Assembly (NCBI GenBank): GCA_034440575.1
Contig: JAOTOL010001387.1
Coordinates: forward strand, 703,501-767,500
DNA: 64,000 nucleotides
Direction: 5' to 3'
Origin: Imbricaverruca yamaguchii
Lineage: Eukaryota > Arthropoda > Thecostraca > Neoverrucidae
Positions 23,641 to 36,146 of this stretch are shown piece by piece. Below the pieces are notes generated by a model. That model was not told the origin of the DNA. It saw nothing but the letters and a program-made list of their open reading frames with translations, and made no database searches. The number at the start of each line of letters is the position of its first letter. Within the stretch, counting starts at the first letter, position 1. Position numbers and translations under genes: made by a program.

Positions 23641-24587
23641 GTCCAGAACGCTTCTCGTGGTTCATCTTCGGGATGCGCAAATGGGTGCCCAGCGATCGGT
23701 CCGCTAGTTTCTTTCTGGCCATGGACAAAGCCACATATAATTCCCCCCCCCCCATCGCCACGCTTAGCATTTAACATTCCTTCAATACACATCATTATCT
23801 GATGTGATTTGAAGTAAGCTGATATTCATTTCTATGGGAAATGAAATCTCAGCAAATCGGCAGTTCAAGTTCATGTGCTGATATCTAGAAAAAAGTAATA
23901 TCACTAAAAAATCATATTAATATCATTCAACAAAGATTTTTCAAACACTAGGAAAAACACTAATGTTGACAATGACAGTACATGCTATCCCCCGCGCCAT
24001 AAGACATAAGAGGTTATGTAAAGTGTGGGGAGCATATGGAATAATATGTAAAATATGGAAAGTGTGGGGGAATGGGGTTTTTGGTGACTAACAAAGAACA
24101 CTGATGTCAAATTACAAAAATATCCTAACTGAATCTAACCTAAACAACTGATGTTGGACCTCCTAAAATATACTCATGTTCGGTCATCTAAAACCTACTG
24201 CTATTGCATGCTGGATGTTGAACGTGATTCACGAAGGAAATGGTAGATCCATAGCACCTTAATTACACACTCGCATCAATTGTGCACCGTATATTAATTA
24301 ACCTCGTGACATGGAAACTCAGTTAATGGAAGCATACATTTTGTATCCTAGGCTGAATCTGTTATCATTACTCCATGTAGAAAGGGCTGGCGATTATTCT
24401 GCTGGAATATCATGATAAAAATGTTAGAAATAGCCACATGCAAATATATGTATTCATTTTTTTGGTATACTTAAACCTGGTTTTGGCTTTACGTGCATGA
24501 TTGCCTATCCTGTCTTCTTCTGATCTTTCACTACTCCCATGTAGCCTTGTTCTTCATTCAACACAGTTTATGGAAAATTATTTTCAG

Positions 24588-24741
24588 GATACTGGGAAGA
24601 AGTTGCTAGTAAGCTTCAAGAAGTTCAGTCCATACATCTGTCTAAAAAATTGTCTTCATTGGTGCTTCTTATATATAAATACCAAGGTTTTTGGAATTTG
24701 GAGGATAGAATAGAAACAACAGTGTTTTTCCTGAAAAAGAG
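24588..24741 (+). CDS. Candidate coding exon a, unrecognised gene
   Basis: Preceded by a pyrimidine-rich intron end TTATTTTCAG and followed by a donor AAAAAGAG/GTAGGT. The 154 bp hold 2 nt, 50 open codons and 2 nt. The peptide starts YWEEVASKLQEVQSIHLSKK, continues KLSSLVLLIYKYQGFWNLED and ends in a basic FFLKK. The frame has a stop (TAG) 13 codons upstream of the proposed exon start, consistent with an intron there. Its donor phase joins exactly to the next candidate exon at 25,098. I do not recognise the protein. Sequence composition is ordinary AT-rich single-copy DNA, unlike the surrounding repeats. Confidence 0.45.
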
Positions 24742-25097
24742 GTAGGTTAGGTTTGGACTGGGGAAGGATTGTGATGATAACTCAACCAGCATTGTTGCAT
24801 ATGTGATATAAAAGATATTCAATGGCATGACATTGGTTTGGATGCACTGTTTATACATTTAACATTATCCTTCATTACCAATTACCCCACTCAAAGCAAC
24901 ACATTTCGCATTACTTCACTTACGAACTGAAAAGCATGCATATGCGCTGGAATACAATGGTCATATCATCTTAATGACTTTCAGAAACATGCATTTACAA
25001 TTTTTTTCTTGAAATGCCACCTCAACTAAAATGCAAATCTTCTTCTGCAGGTGCCATTGTAAAAACCTCACACAGCTCCAGCCTTGCCTCTTTTCAG

Positions 25098-25294
25098 AAG
25101 AGAACATAAATTAGCTTCCAATAAGAATAATCACATTCATGAACAACTCGATCTGAAAATTGAGGAAGCTAAAGAAATGCCTAACTTATCCCAACCTCAT
25201 TTTAGCTTTGCCTCTGTACAAATGTGCAAAACGTCACTTGTAAACACTCAAAACCGCAATAATGAACCCTTAGATCACATCTCACACAGTACAG
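25098..25294 (+). CDS. Candidate coding exon b, unrecognised gene
   Basis: The acceptor is TTGCCTCTTTTCAG and the donor is AGTACAG/GTGAGA, close to consensus. The 197 bp contain 1 nt, 65 open codons and 1 nt. The leading A completes the AG left by exon a, giving Arg across the junction. The peptide is hydrophilic and Asn/His/Lys-rich (REHKLASNKNNHIHEQLDLK, then IEEAKEMPNLSQPHF), so probably disordered. Reading through the donor, the same frame continues to a stop at 25,371, so a shorter isoform ending here is possible. No known domain seen. Confidence 0.45.
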
Positions 25295-25443
25295 GTGAGA
25301 GTGGTCACATTTTAATCACATCAATCAACTTTGCATTGGAAAGGCATATCAAGAATTCAAATATTAACTAAAAAGTACATATTTCCCTGTAAATTTATTT
25401 TAAGGTCTGATATTTTTTTTGGCAATTACACCAGTATTTTTAG

Positions 25444-25625
25444 TGGCTACTAATAATTGGTACCACAACAGCTACAGTGAAGTAATCCTGCACAACCATT
25501 TTCATGTTCAGAATATGGCACAACACTACAAAACAATTATATGTTTTAAAGTAGCTCTATGTGAGTGGTTAGATGACTTTGATAGAGAGAACCATTTGAA
25601 TATGGATACCATCTTCATTTTTTGA
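25444..25625 (+). CDS. Candidate terminal exon c, unrecognised gene
   Basis: The acceptor is TTTTTTTTGGCAATTACACC then AGTATTTTTAG. The first two bases TG join the G left by exon b to give Val, so phase is kept at a second junction. Fifty-nine open codons follow, including FHVQNMAQHYKTIICFKVAL and CEWLDDFDRENHLNMD, ending at TGA (25,623-25,625). No polyadenylation signal is obvious just downstream. The three exons together would supply about 176 residues of a C-terminus; upstream exons were not found. The family is unknown. Confidence 0.35.
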
Positions 25626-27043
25626 AATTCAGTAAACAGTATAATTACTGGTTTGGCCACACAAAAGCAGCAGTAGAGCAATTTGTTCCATGCATTAAGT
25701 GTTTGGAAACTCCCTCATACCCTACTACCACTACTGCCCAGCCATGATACAATGGGCAAGCAATTACCAAATTGTCCACAAGTTGGTGAATGGTACAGTA
25801 TGGCATGATTACATATAGCACACAGAAACAATTTGATAACTGACAGGGGGCCAACGCACATGCTAACATTAATCACCAGATTGCATCAATGACATGCTGA
25901 CCAAGTTGACATTGTGGGTATAAGGCCTTAATTCGCATAAATTGTCTGAGGTGCGTTCTCAATATCAACACGCCATGGATAAATTAATTATGGGTATGGT
26001 GCCTTTCGTTTCCAAGCCACCAGCACGCTAACAGAATAAGAAACAATATTCAAGCTGCAATGAATGACTAATATGCTTTACAACCAACGGAGAAACTAAT
26101 CGTGAGAAAAGCGCCATAATTGTGCTAAAATGAAAGCACCATATTTAGTAGATTTATTGGTATAGTCCAAAACTAGAATATAATTCAGCAGTATTCCGGA
26201 ATAAAAAGCGCTTCTGGTATATGACGTCACTTGGCGTAGGTTTTGTCTAGTTTCAACTAACTATACTAGAACAGCCAACTTTGGAGTACCTGTTGTCTCT
26301 AGTTATCTTGACCGCACAGGCCCATTGGATGCCGCGCAGGCTCACATGATGCTGCGCATTCAGCACTTCCTAGAAGGGGATGCGCTCATTGAAGGTTTAT
26401 AAATCCTGGAACGTTTTCAAAATGTACCCCATACACTGATTGATACATATACTATGGAATGGGGTAACATGCTTGATCGGATCTGGGCTCGCAGTATTGA
26501 CAGTGTATACAGCATAGTTTGTAATATTATCGTATGGAAAAATATATTTTGTGTTGAATGTAAGGTAAGGTAAGCCGTGGACTGCTCTAAAACAATTTTG
26601 ATTCGGTTCGGTGGCACGGCCTGAGGGCACAGTTTCACCTAATGTCACCAGAAGGTCTTCTGTTCACCCAGACAGAGGGATCGGGATAGCCTCTACACAA
26701 CGCACTACGTCTGGGAGATTTGAGAGCAGGCGCGTCAAAATACTGGCTATTAGTGCTGCCGAAAACTGAACACAGCCGTCTACGACACACGGCCAGAATG
26801 TGTGCACTACAGGGACTCCCAAGTGGAGGCATAAACGTCTTCATAGATTCTAAGCGATTCATTGGTCTTTGCGCCTTATAGGCTGGTCAGAAAGACGTTT
26901 TTTTATCCGAACAATGAGACATGCAAACCATCTCTGGTACTATGCTAACTCAGGCTACTGGTTCATTTGGCACTGCATGCAATAAAGCAAATTTTGCGTA
27001 GAAAGTACACTACAATGCAGCTTGATCGCATTACATGCGAATG
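25626..27043. other. Unannotated stretch
   Basis: AT-rich intergenic or intronic sequence. A small CCCATNGGATGCCGCGCAGG tandem lies near 26,315-26,365, related to that at 20.4 kb. No convincing gene, and several short open frames overlap each other. Confidence 0.35.
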
Positions 27044-27046
27044 CAT

Positions 27047-27072
<26 letters not shown>
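27044..27072. repeat. Short (TA)n microsatellite
   Basis: About 14 TA dinucleotides. Confidence 0.9.
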
Positions 27073-27080
<8 letters not shown>

Positions 27081-28328
27081 ATTATCAACGTACAAGTGTG
27101 TATTGCATACAGCACTATTACATACATACGCACACACCATGTACACTCAGATTATTTGGTTGACAGTAGACACATTCAGATGACATTATCCGCCGATATG
27201 AGGTCTATCGCTCTGCTGTTCTATGAACTGTGTGTGTGTAGGTGAGTTTTGTCAGGCTGCCACCGTGTGGTGATGTCGGCTGGCTCCGGTTGCAGAAAAG
27301 ATGTGTTAGAGAGTGAGCAGCGTAGGGTAGGAGGATGTATCAGAGGGGAGGCTTAGTTGATCTGTCGAGCGATGTTCAAGTAGAGTTAACGTAATCTTGA
27401 AAAGTAGAGTTGAGGTGGTCCGGTTCGCTTCAAGATGTAGAGTAGAGTTGTTTGAGAGCCGGAGACTCTCGAGAAAAGAGAAAAAGCCGGAGACTCTCGA
27501 CTAATGATGTAGTCGAGAAAGGGCGCCAGTCCGGTCGGCGCCACATCGTCATTCAGTTAACATTGCGGCGCCACATCGTCATTCATCGTCATTTGGTTAA
27601 CATTGGAAGAACGTGATTTTTGTGTCATTTCGTAACGTATCTTTTACGTTTCCGTTTTTCTCGTTTTTGTTCATCTTTCTTTCGTTCTCTAACATATATT
27701 TTCCATTTTTATCTCTTTTTCACAATTGTTCCATTATGCGTGTAGTATTGAGAAAGTGGAAGAAGCGTTCGTGTAATGCTGGATGGTCGTCGTTGAGGAG
27801 CGTGGTGAGGTTCAGTGGGATGGTGTTTGTTGTCCAGTAGTTTGTGATATGTTGCCTTTGGTTACTGTTAGTTAGTTATTTGAGTTAAAGGGCGCTTCGA
27901 CCAAAACGTGATCATTTGGCGCCCATCCTTTGGTTGTTGTATTTGGTGCCGTATATCAGTATGCGTTTAATTGTGAGTGTGTGATGGCATGTGGTGTATT
28001 GTGGTCGTTCTTGATTTAGTAGGAGGTAGGAGTGAGTGCCGTGTGTCCTATTCGTAGTCGTGTTAGTGTCCGTTCTCTGAGTCTGGTGTTTTGGTTGATG
28101 GAGTGCCAGTATTCGTGTTTGGGGTGTATTTCGTGTAGCTGTGTTACTGATGCATCCCATGTTTGTTGTATGTTTGTTGATGGCCTGTCGTATTGTGGGG
28201 TAGTAGTCTGATTGTAAATAGGGACATTATGTTGTTTGTTGTAGTGTCGTAGTTTTGTTTACTTCTGTGTCTGCGTGTTCGTTGCCATGTATGTTTGTGT
28301 GATTTAGGATCCATAAAATTATTGGAAG

Positions 28329-28610
28329 TTATTGTATGGATAGCTTCTTTGTGGATGTGTAGTATTTTAGGTATGAGAGGGTGTTTGTATTTGGTGAGGG
28401 TGTTATGCTCTGTAGTGCTGATTTTGCGTTAGTAGCTATGATGTGTTCAAATTTGGTGTTGTAAATGGTGCAATATGCCGACAAGATTGCGAATAATTCA
28501 GCTGTGTATGTGGATGCTGTGTCGTGCAGACGTGCAGGTAGGATGACCCGCGGCGGTACTGCGTTAGGGTGCAGCACCGCCGCTGTGCCCGTCTGCTGTG
28601 TATGTGATTT
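28329..28610 (-). pseudogene. RNase H domain of element A, catalytic Asp lost
   Basis: The peptide AAVLHPNAVPPRVILPAR, then STYTAELFAILSAY, then FEHIIATNAKSALQSI follows the RNase H order: the AEL block supplies the second acidic residue, and the IxTDSxSAL block should supply the third. Here the latter reads ATNAKSAL, with Asn for Asp, which would remove a catalytic residue. Confidence 0.65.
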
Positions 28611-29079
28611 GGAGCCGTCTGTATATATGATGTTGTAGTTAGCATATTGTGCTGTGAATTGTCAGAGCAGTTGTTGCATTTCTACGTGTGTATATGTATT
28701 TTTCGGTCTGTCAACAAGGAAGTGTGTATTGGGTGTAGGTTGTTTCCACCATGTGATGGGTTGTGGGAGTGGTGTTGTTGTAGGGAGTGTTATATCTAGA
28801 GTGTTTGCGTGTCGTTGTATGCGGCAGCCTATTGTAGTCTTTAGTGGTGTTGTTCTCATGAGTTGGTGTACGCGTGCTGTGCGGAGTTTTAGCGCCTGGG
28901 TGCATGGGTGTTGTTTCGTGAGTTGTGTCTTGTAGTGGTACCTAAGTAATGCTTCTGTGCGTCTGTGCTGTAGTTCAGGTATGTGGTTGTATATGTGAAG
29001 TGGAATAGAAGGTGAGGTGATGTAGGCTCCTGTGACTATTTGTAAGCATTGACGTTGAAGAGAATCTAGAATTTTGAGG

Positions 29080-30170
29080 TTTAATTTAGCTGCATTTTCG
29101 AAGAGTGTGGATCCGTTATTTCAAAATTGGCCGAATGAGTGATTTGTAGAGTTAGAAGTATGTTTCGGTCGGATCCCCAGCGTGTGCCAGAAGTACTCGT
29201 AGTATGTTTATTCTTTTTGAAACGCGTTTTTGTATGTTTAGGTGTGGCCGAAAAGATAGTCATGAGTCTAATGTGATACCTATAATTTTGGTGTGGTGAC
29301 GAAGGGAATGGGTGATTTCTCTATTTTTAGAGTTTGTAGGTTTCTGTATCTGTTGTAGCCAAAAATCATGCGTTTGGATTTGAGTGGTGCGTGTGGATAA
29401 AGGTTTAGTGTGGCAAGTTTGTTGTGGAGTTATGTTAGTGCGTATTGTAATTATATTAGTGCGTGTGCTGGTGCTTCGGTGGATGTCCATAGTACTATGT
29501 CGTCGGCGTAGATTGCAATTTTGGTCGAAAGTTGTCGGTGATGACTGAATTTAGAGCTAAAATGCAGAGTAGGTGAATTAGAATAGAGTCTTGCATCAAT
29601 ACGGTTGTAGGGAATTTGGTGTCTGAAGTGAGGGGGCAAATTTTGACTTGGAAGGATCTGTTGAGTAGATAGAAAGGTAGGTAGTGTATCGATCTTCCCT
29701 GTATGTCTAGATTGTGCAAGTACTGTAGTAATGTTGTTATGTCGATGGTGTCATATGCTTGTTTTAAATCCAGGAAGACGGCGACCGTGAAGCGTTTCCT
29801 TCCGTCGCTTCCTGGATGTGTGTGACAAGGTAAGTAAGGTTGACTAAGCATGATTGATTAGGAAGGAAGCCTGATTGAATAGGAGAGATTAGTTTGTGTT
29901 TGGAAGATGTAGAGACGGCGTTTTTTTTTACAAGGCATTCGAATAGTTTGTGGAAGTAGCTAGTGAGGGAAATAGGGCGATAGGAAGTGCAGAGAGTTGA
30001 ATCCGTGTCTGGTTTAGGTATAGATAGGTATAGTTATGAGAAAAACATTTAGCCAGGATTGTGTGCATGTATGTGTGGTTCACGCGGTGTTGTAAGTGGC
30101 GAGTAATGTGTGCAGTGCTGATGTTGGTAGGTGTTTGAAGAAGGAATAGTAATGTTGTCCGGACATACAC
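29080..30170 (-). pseudogene. Reverse transcriptase domain of element A
   Basis: Frames contain SYRPISLTSYFHKLFECL, a QSGFLPNQS block, FTVAVFLDLKQAYDTID (first catalytic Asp), IAIYADDIVLWTST (YADD box) near 29,515, and ILLTLYKSLIRPILKY in the thumb region. The usual PQGSxLSPLLF block is degraded to VLMQDSILIHLLC. Multiple frameshifts, including near 29,640 and 29,490, show it is inactive. Confidence 0.8.
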
Positions 30171-30749
30171 TTGTGTTACCTGTCTGTGTGATTGCTAATT
30201 GTAGTTCTGTGAATGCAAATCTAGTGTTATAAGGGTGTGTGCGTGTGTGTCTGATTGGACGTGGGGAGTTCGTGGAAGTGTAGATGATCTAAGATGGTAG
30301 TGGTGTGCGAATACATTTGCTATTGTTTGTGGGTCTGTTGTGGTGTTGTTGTTGTGTCCAAATGTGGTGGTTTTGATTGGGGGTCTTTGTCGGTGTTGGA
30401 ATGTTCTCAAAATTGTCAAAATTTGCCGATAGGTGTAATTCGGTTAAAGATAGTGCAAAATGTGTTCCAAGAGTTCTTTCTTGGGGTTTTTGATGATCGT
30501 TTTACATTGTGCTCTGAGTTGTTTGTATATTGTGAGTGTTTATGGTGTGCGGTGTCTTTTTTGTCTGTGTCTTGCATGGTTCCTCGCGCGGATTACCCGG
30601 TGGCTTTCGTCACTCCACCAGGGAGCCGAGCGAGGTTTGTGTTGGCGTCGTGGTTTTGTTTGTGGTATGTGTTGAAGCGCTGTGGTGATGATAATGTCTG
30701 CGAATTGTTCTCGTGGTAGTTGGGGATTGTGTGCTGTTTGGACTGCTAA

Positions 30750-31130
30750 GGATTCTGAGAAAGTGTTCCAGGAGGTTTCTTTGAGGTTCCACCGGCCAGG
30801 CTGAGGATTGTGGGGGGGGCATTGGTCGGGATTTGAGTGAAGGCAATGGTGGTGGGTGCGTGGTCGCTAAAGTGTGGATCTGAATCGGCGGTCCAGGATA
30901 GGATAAGGGCTAGGCATGATGATGAGAGGGTCATGTCTGGGGTTGCGGGGGGGGAGCCAATTGGGACGAGGTAGATTGGTGATCCGGTGTTGAGTGTTGT
31001 GAGGCTGTGTTTGTTCGCTAGAGTGATGAGTGTGCGTGCTCTGTTGTCAGGTGCTGTCGTGCATGGGTTCCATAGTGTGTGGTGTGAGTTGAAGTCTCCA
31101 GTTAATATTTATTGGGTGTTAATTTGGTCA
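30750..31130 (-). pseudogene. Endonuclease domain of element A (partial)
   Basis: Minus-strand reading shows TGDFNSHHTLWNPCTT, then NRARTLITLANKHSLTTLNT, then PDMTLSSSCLALILSW and DSDPHFSDHAPTTIAF. These are the GDFN, S/T-P-D-L and SDH motifs of the APE-type endonuclease that nicks the target. The N-terminal third with the first catalytic motifs is missing. A run of eight Gs near 30,944 lies where the frame changes. Confidence 0.75.
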
Positions 31131-31150
31131 AGCGCTTTATCTAGTTCCGA

Positions 31151-31866
31151 TACTCCGACCCATCAGTGAGTAACATTTCACACTTTTACCATGTAGGCGT
31201 GCGATTTTCAGGATGGGGCTATTTCTTCCGAGGAGCTGTACTGACTGACAAAATTGCAAGGGAAGGGAAGGTGCGCTCGAGCATCCTGGAGACGCTTCCT
31301 TTTCTAATCAGTGGAGTACCACTCTCCAGTTAGAGGGGACGCCGCCGGAAAATGGTAAAAGTGGTCCACTCGTCCCCTTGCTGTCTACGCCTATGTCAAG
31401 GGGCGTAGGAGCGACAGAAAAGTGGGGGAGACGATCATCGAGGGGTGCCATCTCTTCGGAGGGGGCGGCACTGACTGGAAATGTGAGGGGTGCACTCGAG
31501 TGCCACTGGTAGGCACGGTTTGCACTCAGAGAGGCGCCTTCTGGTTGAAAATCTCAAGCCTTCAAGGATCAAGAATTTCATAGATGTTCATCTACTTCTA
31601 CGATTTTTAACCAGCCCAAATCACTGACGGTTTTATGATTTCACCACGTGTGAGTGATAAGTACAATTATTCGGCACCATTTTCTCCGAGGGACGCCATT
31701 AATTAGAACAACATCAATAGGATGCCCTCGAGTGTCTCTGGGGAAGGGGCGTTTTCAACTAAGAACTCTTCGCCTGAGTAATTCAAGGGGAAAGTACACT
31801 CGAACATTCTGAAGGGATGCATTTCCATTCGAAGGATCCCCTTCGACAAAATAATTGAAAGGGAAG
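31151..31866. repeat. Degenerate tandem host repeat, left flank of element B
   Basis: Related motifs recur about every 80-100 bp: GGGAAGGTGCGCTCGAGCAT, GTGCACTCGAGTGCC, AAAGTACACTCGAACATTC and GGTACACTGGAG, with intervening CTTCNGAGGGG blocks. The pattern resumes at 37,590 right of element B, and a relative occurs at 53,560-53,680. Elements A and B both lie in or beside this repeat. Confidence 0.55.
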
Positions 31867-31876
31867 GTACACTGGA
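31867..31876. repeat. Target-site duplication, left copy
   Basis: GTACACTGGA, identical to 37,590-37,599, bracketing element B. Confidence 0.75.
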
Positions 31877-31949
31877 GTTTGAGCTTTATTAAAATAGGCA
31901 CTTCGGCCTCCTCAGACCATTTCATGCCGTGGAAAAAAAGAAGAGAAAT

Positions 31950-34900
31950 GTTATGTTGTAAAATTCAGTTTATTGTTTCTGGAGTAAGGTAGTTTGTCGG
32001 AGAAAGATGAAAAGTACCTTGAATAGAAAAGGGTGTTCGTCTCCGAGTAGCGTGGATAAATACAATCGAATGTCATGTGCTGTGCAGTAGTCAGTAAGTG
32101 TTTTTCCATGGTCATGATATTGTTGACAGTGTAGGGGCATATGTATGACTGTAAGATGTGTGTTGCATGCTGGGCATGAAGGTTGAAGTGAAGCCGTGTA
32201 TATATGTCGATGGGTAAGAAAGTACGGCCAATGCGTAAACGTGACACTACTTTTTCTTCGTGACGTTGTTTTATATGATGTGGTCCAGGTGTCGATGCAA
32301 GGTTTGATGATGCGTAACTGTGTATGGTTTGCGTTTCGTGTCCAATTTTAAGTCCACAAATGTCGAATGCTATGTTGTATTTTTCATGTAATTAATTTCG
32401 AATGTGTTAGAATTACTGTGATGTTTCAAAGGTGTAGTGAAGCTTTTGCTAATTTGTCGGCTTCTTCGTTTCCTGGGATGCCGCAGTGACCGGGCACCCA
32501 CAGGAAACGGACCTTCACGCCCAAGTGATAAAGTGCTTGAAGTGTGTCATAAATGGAGATATGGCAATGGTGCGAAAAAGGAAGTGAAGGAAGCGATTGA
32601 ACGACGGATTTAGAGTCAGAACAGATGACAATGCTGCATCTGGGGTGTCAAAGGAAACGATTGCGGATATAGCGGAGAGCAATATGAATGGCATGTAATT
32701 CGGCAATGAAAATGTATGTTCCGTCCTATAAACGATGTTGCTTTGTGTATGTTCCTGCAAAAAAAAATGCGTTTCCTGTGATGTTGGCTTCTTTGGATCC
32801 GTCAGTATTAACAAAAATGAACATGACGATATCGAGACCGAAACTACGGGAAATTTGTTTCGCATATTCTGGACAAAGCTGTGATTTTGGAATGGTGGTG
32901 AGATTAAAAAATGTTTTGTTCGGCAATCTGCCAGGGTGCTGTGGTTGGTGCAGAAGGAGAAATAATCTGTGGAATGGTGAAATGAAGCTTTGAAGGAAAT
33001 GTTTTGATCCGAGAAGCTATAGTGAGGCCAGTTCTTTTTTCCTCTGTCCGGAGATAGTCATGATGTAGGTTTGGAAGTGTGCAAAGATGTGTGTGTGTGT
33101 GGTGGTTTTCGTGAAATTGAATTTTTGTGGCGTACCTAAGTGACTTTTGCATTCGTTTGAGAGCTAATGGAGGGATTTCTGCTTCGGTTTCCAAAGAAAT
33201 GATGGGTGAAGTAGCCATTGCACCGAGTGCGATACGGATACATTTATTTTGAATGGTGTCTAAAAAAATTAAGGAGGATGTGCTGGCATAGGCGTATACC
33301 ACGGATCCATACTCTATCATGGGCAGAACTAAATGTTTGTAGAGTAGTAGAGGTGTATGGCGGTCGGCTCCAAGTGATGAAAAAGTGATGCATCGAAATA
33401 AGTTGAGTCGGTGAAAACATTTATTCTGGATGTTTTTGATGTGTTCATGCATTGAGACACTACGGTCTAAGATAATACCAAGAAATTTAAGTGAATTTAC
33501 AAAAGGTATGTTGTTCTCGAGGTGAAGCGGTGTATCTGGGTTCGGGCAGGGTGTCAATTTACTAAATATCAGTGTTGCAGATTTCAGGGCCGAAAAAAAT
33601 GAAACCGTACTTCAGTGACCATTCGTGTATTCTGCTAGGTAGGTGCATTTTGTAAGCGAAACAAGCAATGTTTATAATTTTTGCCGGAGCACAAAATTGT
33701 GCTATCATCTGCAAACAGTGAATATAATATATGTGCTGTCATGCCATCGAAAAGACCGTTAACGGTAACGTTAAATAATACTGGTGAAAGACAACTCCCC
33801 TGTGGTGGGCTGTTCTAGAGACAATGTGAATCGGAAATGGCTGACTGGCACCTTATGTAGAATTGATGAGAACCAGATAAAAACCTTCCAAATACTGTGC
33901 TAAATGTCTCCTTATATCGAATTGGTGAATTTTGAAGGGTAATGTGCGTTTGAACACAATGTCGTACGCCTTGCTGATGTCTAAAAATACTGCGGCTGTG
34001 TGTTGATGTTTTTTTGTAGCATTAACGGATGTCAGTCTCCAATCGAATGGATTGATCTATGGTGCTGTGTCCTTGCCGAAAACCACATTGAAAGGGGGAT
34101 AGAAGAGAGTTTGTTTCCAGTTGCCATATCAGCCTTTTGATGGACTATACGTTGGAAAGGTTTTCCTAAAGAACTGGTGAGTTCAATGGGGCGAACATTT
34201 GTGGGGTTACTATGGTCCTTGCCAGGTCTTGGGATGTGCATGATGAAGGATTTTTCCATGTTTCGGGGAAGGCATGAGTTGTCCATAGTGAATTATATGT
34301 GTGCAAAATGCAATGTTTGGTATGATCCGGTAAATATCTTAAAAAAGAATAGTGTAAGTTATCAGGACCAACTGAAGTATTGCCGGCGGAAAAAATGCCG
34401 GTATCAAATTCTGACATTTGAAAACGAGTATAATATATTACTATATTATCGGAATAAAATTGTGTGAGGTTGGCCCCAAAAAAACGTGTGTTTTGCATTT
34501 TTTATGAAACCAAGCCTGTAGTTTTCGTCGGAGTTATGGTGAGCAATAGTATCCGCTATGGTGTTCACTATTTCTTGTGGTTCGGTAATGGTGATATTGT
34601 GAAGTTTGAGGGCCGGCAGAGATCCAAATGGGGATCGTCCACTCAAACGGCGGATCAATCTCCATGTGTTGTTTAACGGTGTTTCAAATGTAAGTTGCTG
34701 TACAAGTAATAACCATGAATGGCGTCAAGCTTCGCGAATGTTACGGGGCTCATGGTTCCGGTTGATCAAATTTTGTTGATCTGGATGGCGTAAGTATTTT
34801 CTAAATGCTCTTTTTCTGGCGGATATTGCTTCGGAAGCTTGTATGGACCACCAGGGGACTGGGGTTCGTTTTGTGATAGGCTTTGTGGCTGGAATTTCTG

Positions 34901-35735
34901 TCGACGCAGCTTGTAAAAGTGTATTAATAATGAAATGAATGTTTTGTATTTCATAAATGTCCGGGTTGTATTGTACTGACGAAAACTCTTCACATTTGGT
35001 CCAGTTGGCTTTGGAACGTTTCCAGCGAGGGATAAAACTTGGTGTGGTATCGGCTGTTGTTGAAATGGTCGGTTTTAATTTGATGGGGTAGTGATCGCTG
35101 TCGTGAATGGCTGTGTCTATTTTCCAATTAAAATCGTTGGCTATGCCTGGAGAACAAATAGTTAAATCAATGGCAGTTTCTGTATTGTGCCCGAGGTGGA
35201 AACAAGTTGTCTCACCGGTGTTGAGCAATACTAAATTGTGTTTGTCTAAGATGTGTCCAACTATGCGTCCGCGGGTGTCTGGATGTGTTTATGTTCTATC
35301 CCACGCTGGGCTGTGTGTGCTAAAATCGCCAAGTAAAATAGCAAGGCTTTTTAATTGCTCTATGAGGTGTTTTACTTATGTCAAAGTATTTGTGTTGTCT
35401 GTAGACGGTGGAATATACAATGAACATAAATATATGTTCCGACCATGACAACGCAAAGTACATGCTACGGCTTGTAGCGGTGAATTGAGTGCAATTTATG
35501 TATGTATGTAATCATCGTTTATATAAAGTGCTGTACTACCACTGCGGTGTGTTTCACGGATCTCGTCGTAGCGGTACAGCGAGCAATTAAAGATATTTAA
35601 ATTATATGTCTCGGTGGGTGAGAACCAGGTTTCTTGAAGTGCAATGAGAATGGGAGTGAGTTTACTAAAGAATGCTTTCATTTCTGCCCATTTCGAAATT
35701 AAACTACGGTAGTTCCATTGTACAAAGACGGACAT
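31950..35735 (-). pseudogene. ORF2 (endonuclease-RT-RNase H) of element B
   Basis: Domains in order: the endonuclease begins near 35,735 (VQWNYRSLISKWAEMKAFFS, ALQETWFSPTE), continues with a GDF block near 35,315, and ends IDLTICSPGI and HDSDHYPIKL near 35,090. The RT has HIPRPGKDHSNPTNVRPIEL near 34,200, PQGSCLSPVLFNVTVNGLF near 33,790 and LFADDSTIL near 33,710. The thumb region is a clean 217-codon frame at 33,557-32,904 (FLGIILDRSVSMHEHI, YKHLVLPMIEYGS). RNase H has VNTDGSKEAN near 32,800, CSDSKSVVQSL near 32,600 and VPGHCGIPGNEEADKLAKAS near 32,480. A C-terminal Cys/His region ends near 31,960 (VSRLRIGRTFL). Several frameshifts and stops interrupt it, so no intact protein is made. RNase H catalytic residues look conserved here, unlike element A. 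Confidence 0.85.
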
Positions 35736-36146
35736 AAGAAATGATGCTTATCGGCACCTTTCGGTGCATGTCGGAGCCAGAAGTGTATTTCCAGCGGACA
35801 TGTGGGTTGGGCGCGAACGGCGGCAGTGGAACTACCCGAGCCGTCCGGCAGCCCAGTGACCTTGGAATGGTCATGACGACCAACAGCTGCCAGGGGGGAT
35901 GCACGCCGGCTGGGTTGAATCGGTCGGGTCACGCGGGCGCCGGCCGGCGCTGGACGCGCCGGGCTTGGTCGGCGTCACACCGAAGTGGAACTCATTTCCC
36001 TGCAGCCGAATGGCTGCGGAATCTGACATTCCTCATGGAATTTACCAGAGTGTGCGGAGTCGGAGTGGTCTGTGTCTTGAAATCCAGGGTGCTTTGTGTC
36101 GGTGTGGTTAATGATGTGAGCTATTTTAGTGGAGCTAAACCAGGAA

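Larger units (their letters stand above)
27840..31150 (-). mobile_element. 5'-truncated non-LTR retrotransposon A
   Basis: On the minus strand the remains of one polyprotein appear in the expected order: C-terminal half of an AP-type endonuclease (31,130-30,750), linker, reverse transcriptase (30,170-29,080), RNase H (28,600-28,330) and a C-terminal Cys/His segment (about 28,100-27,912). Many frameshifts and stops break it. The first half of the endonuclease and any ORF1 are absent, as expected from incomplete target-primed reverse transcription. The sense strand is rich in A and C, so the plus strand is visibly G/T-rich throughout. Endonuclease plus RNase H suggests an I/LOA-like or related clade; the clade cannot be fixed by eye. 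The 3' end may extend left toward 27.3 kb, where CGCCACATCGTCATTCA repeats occur. Confidence 0.8.
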
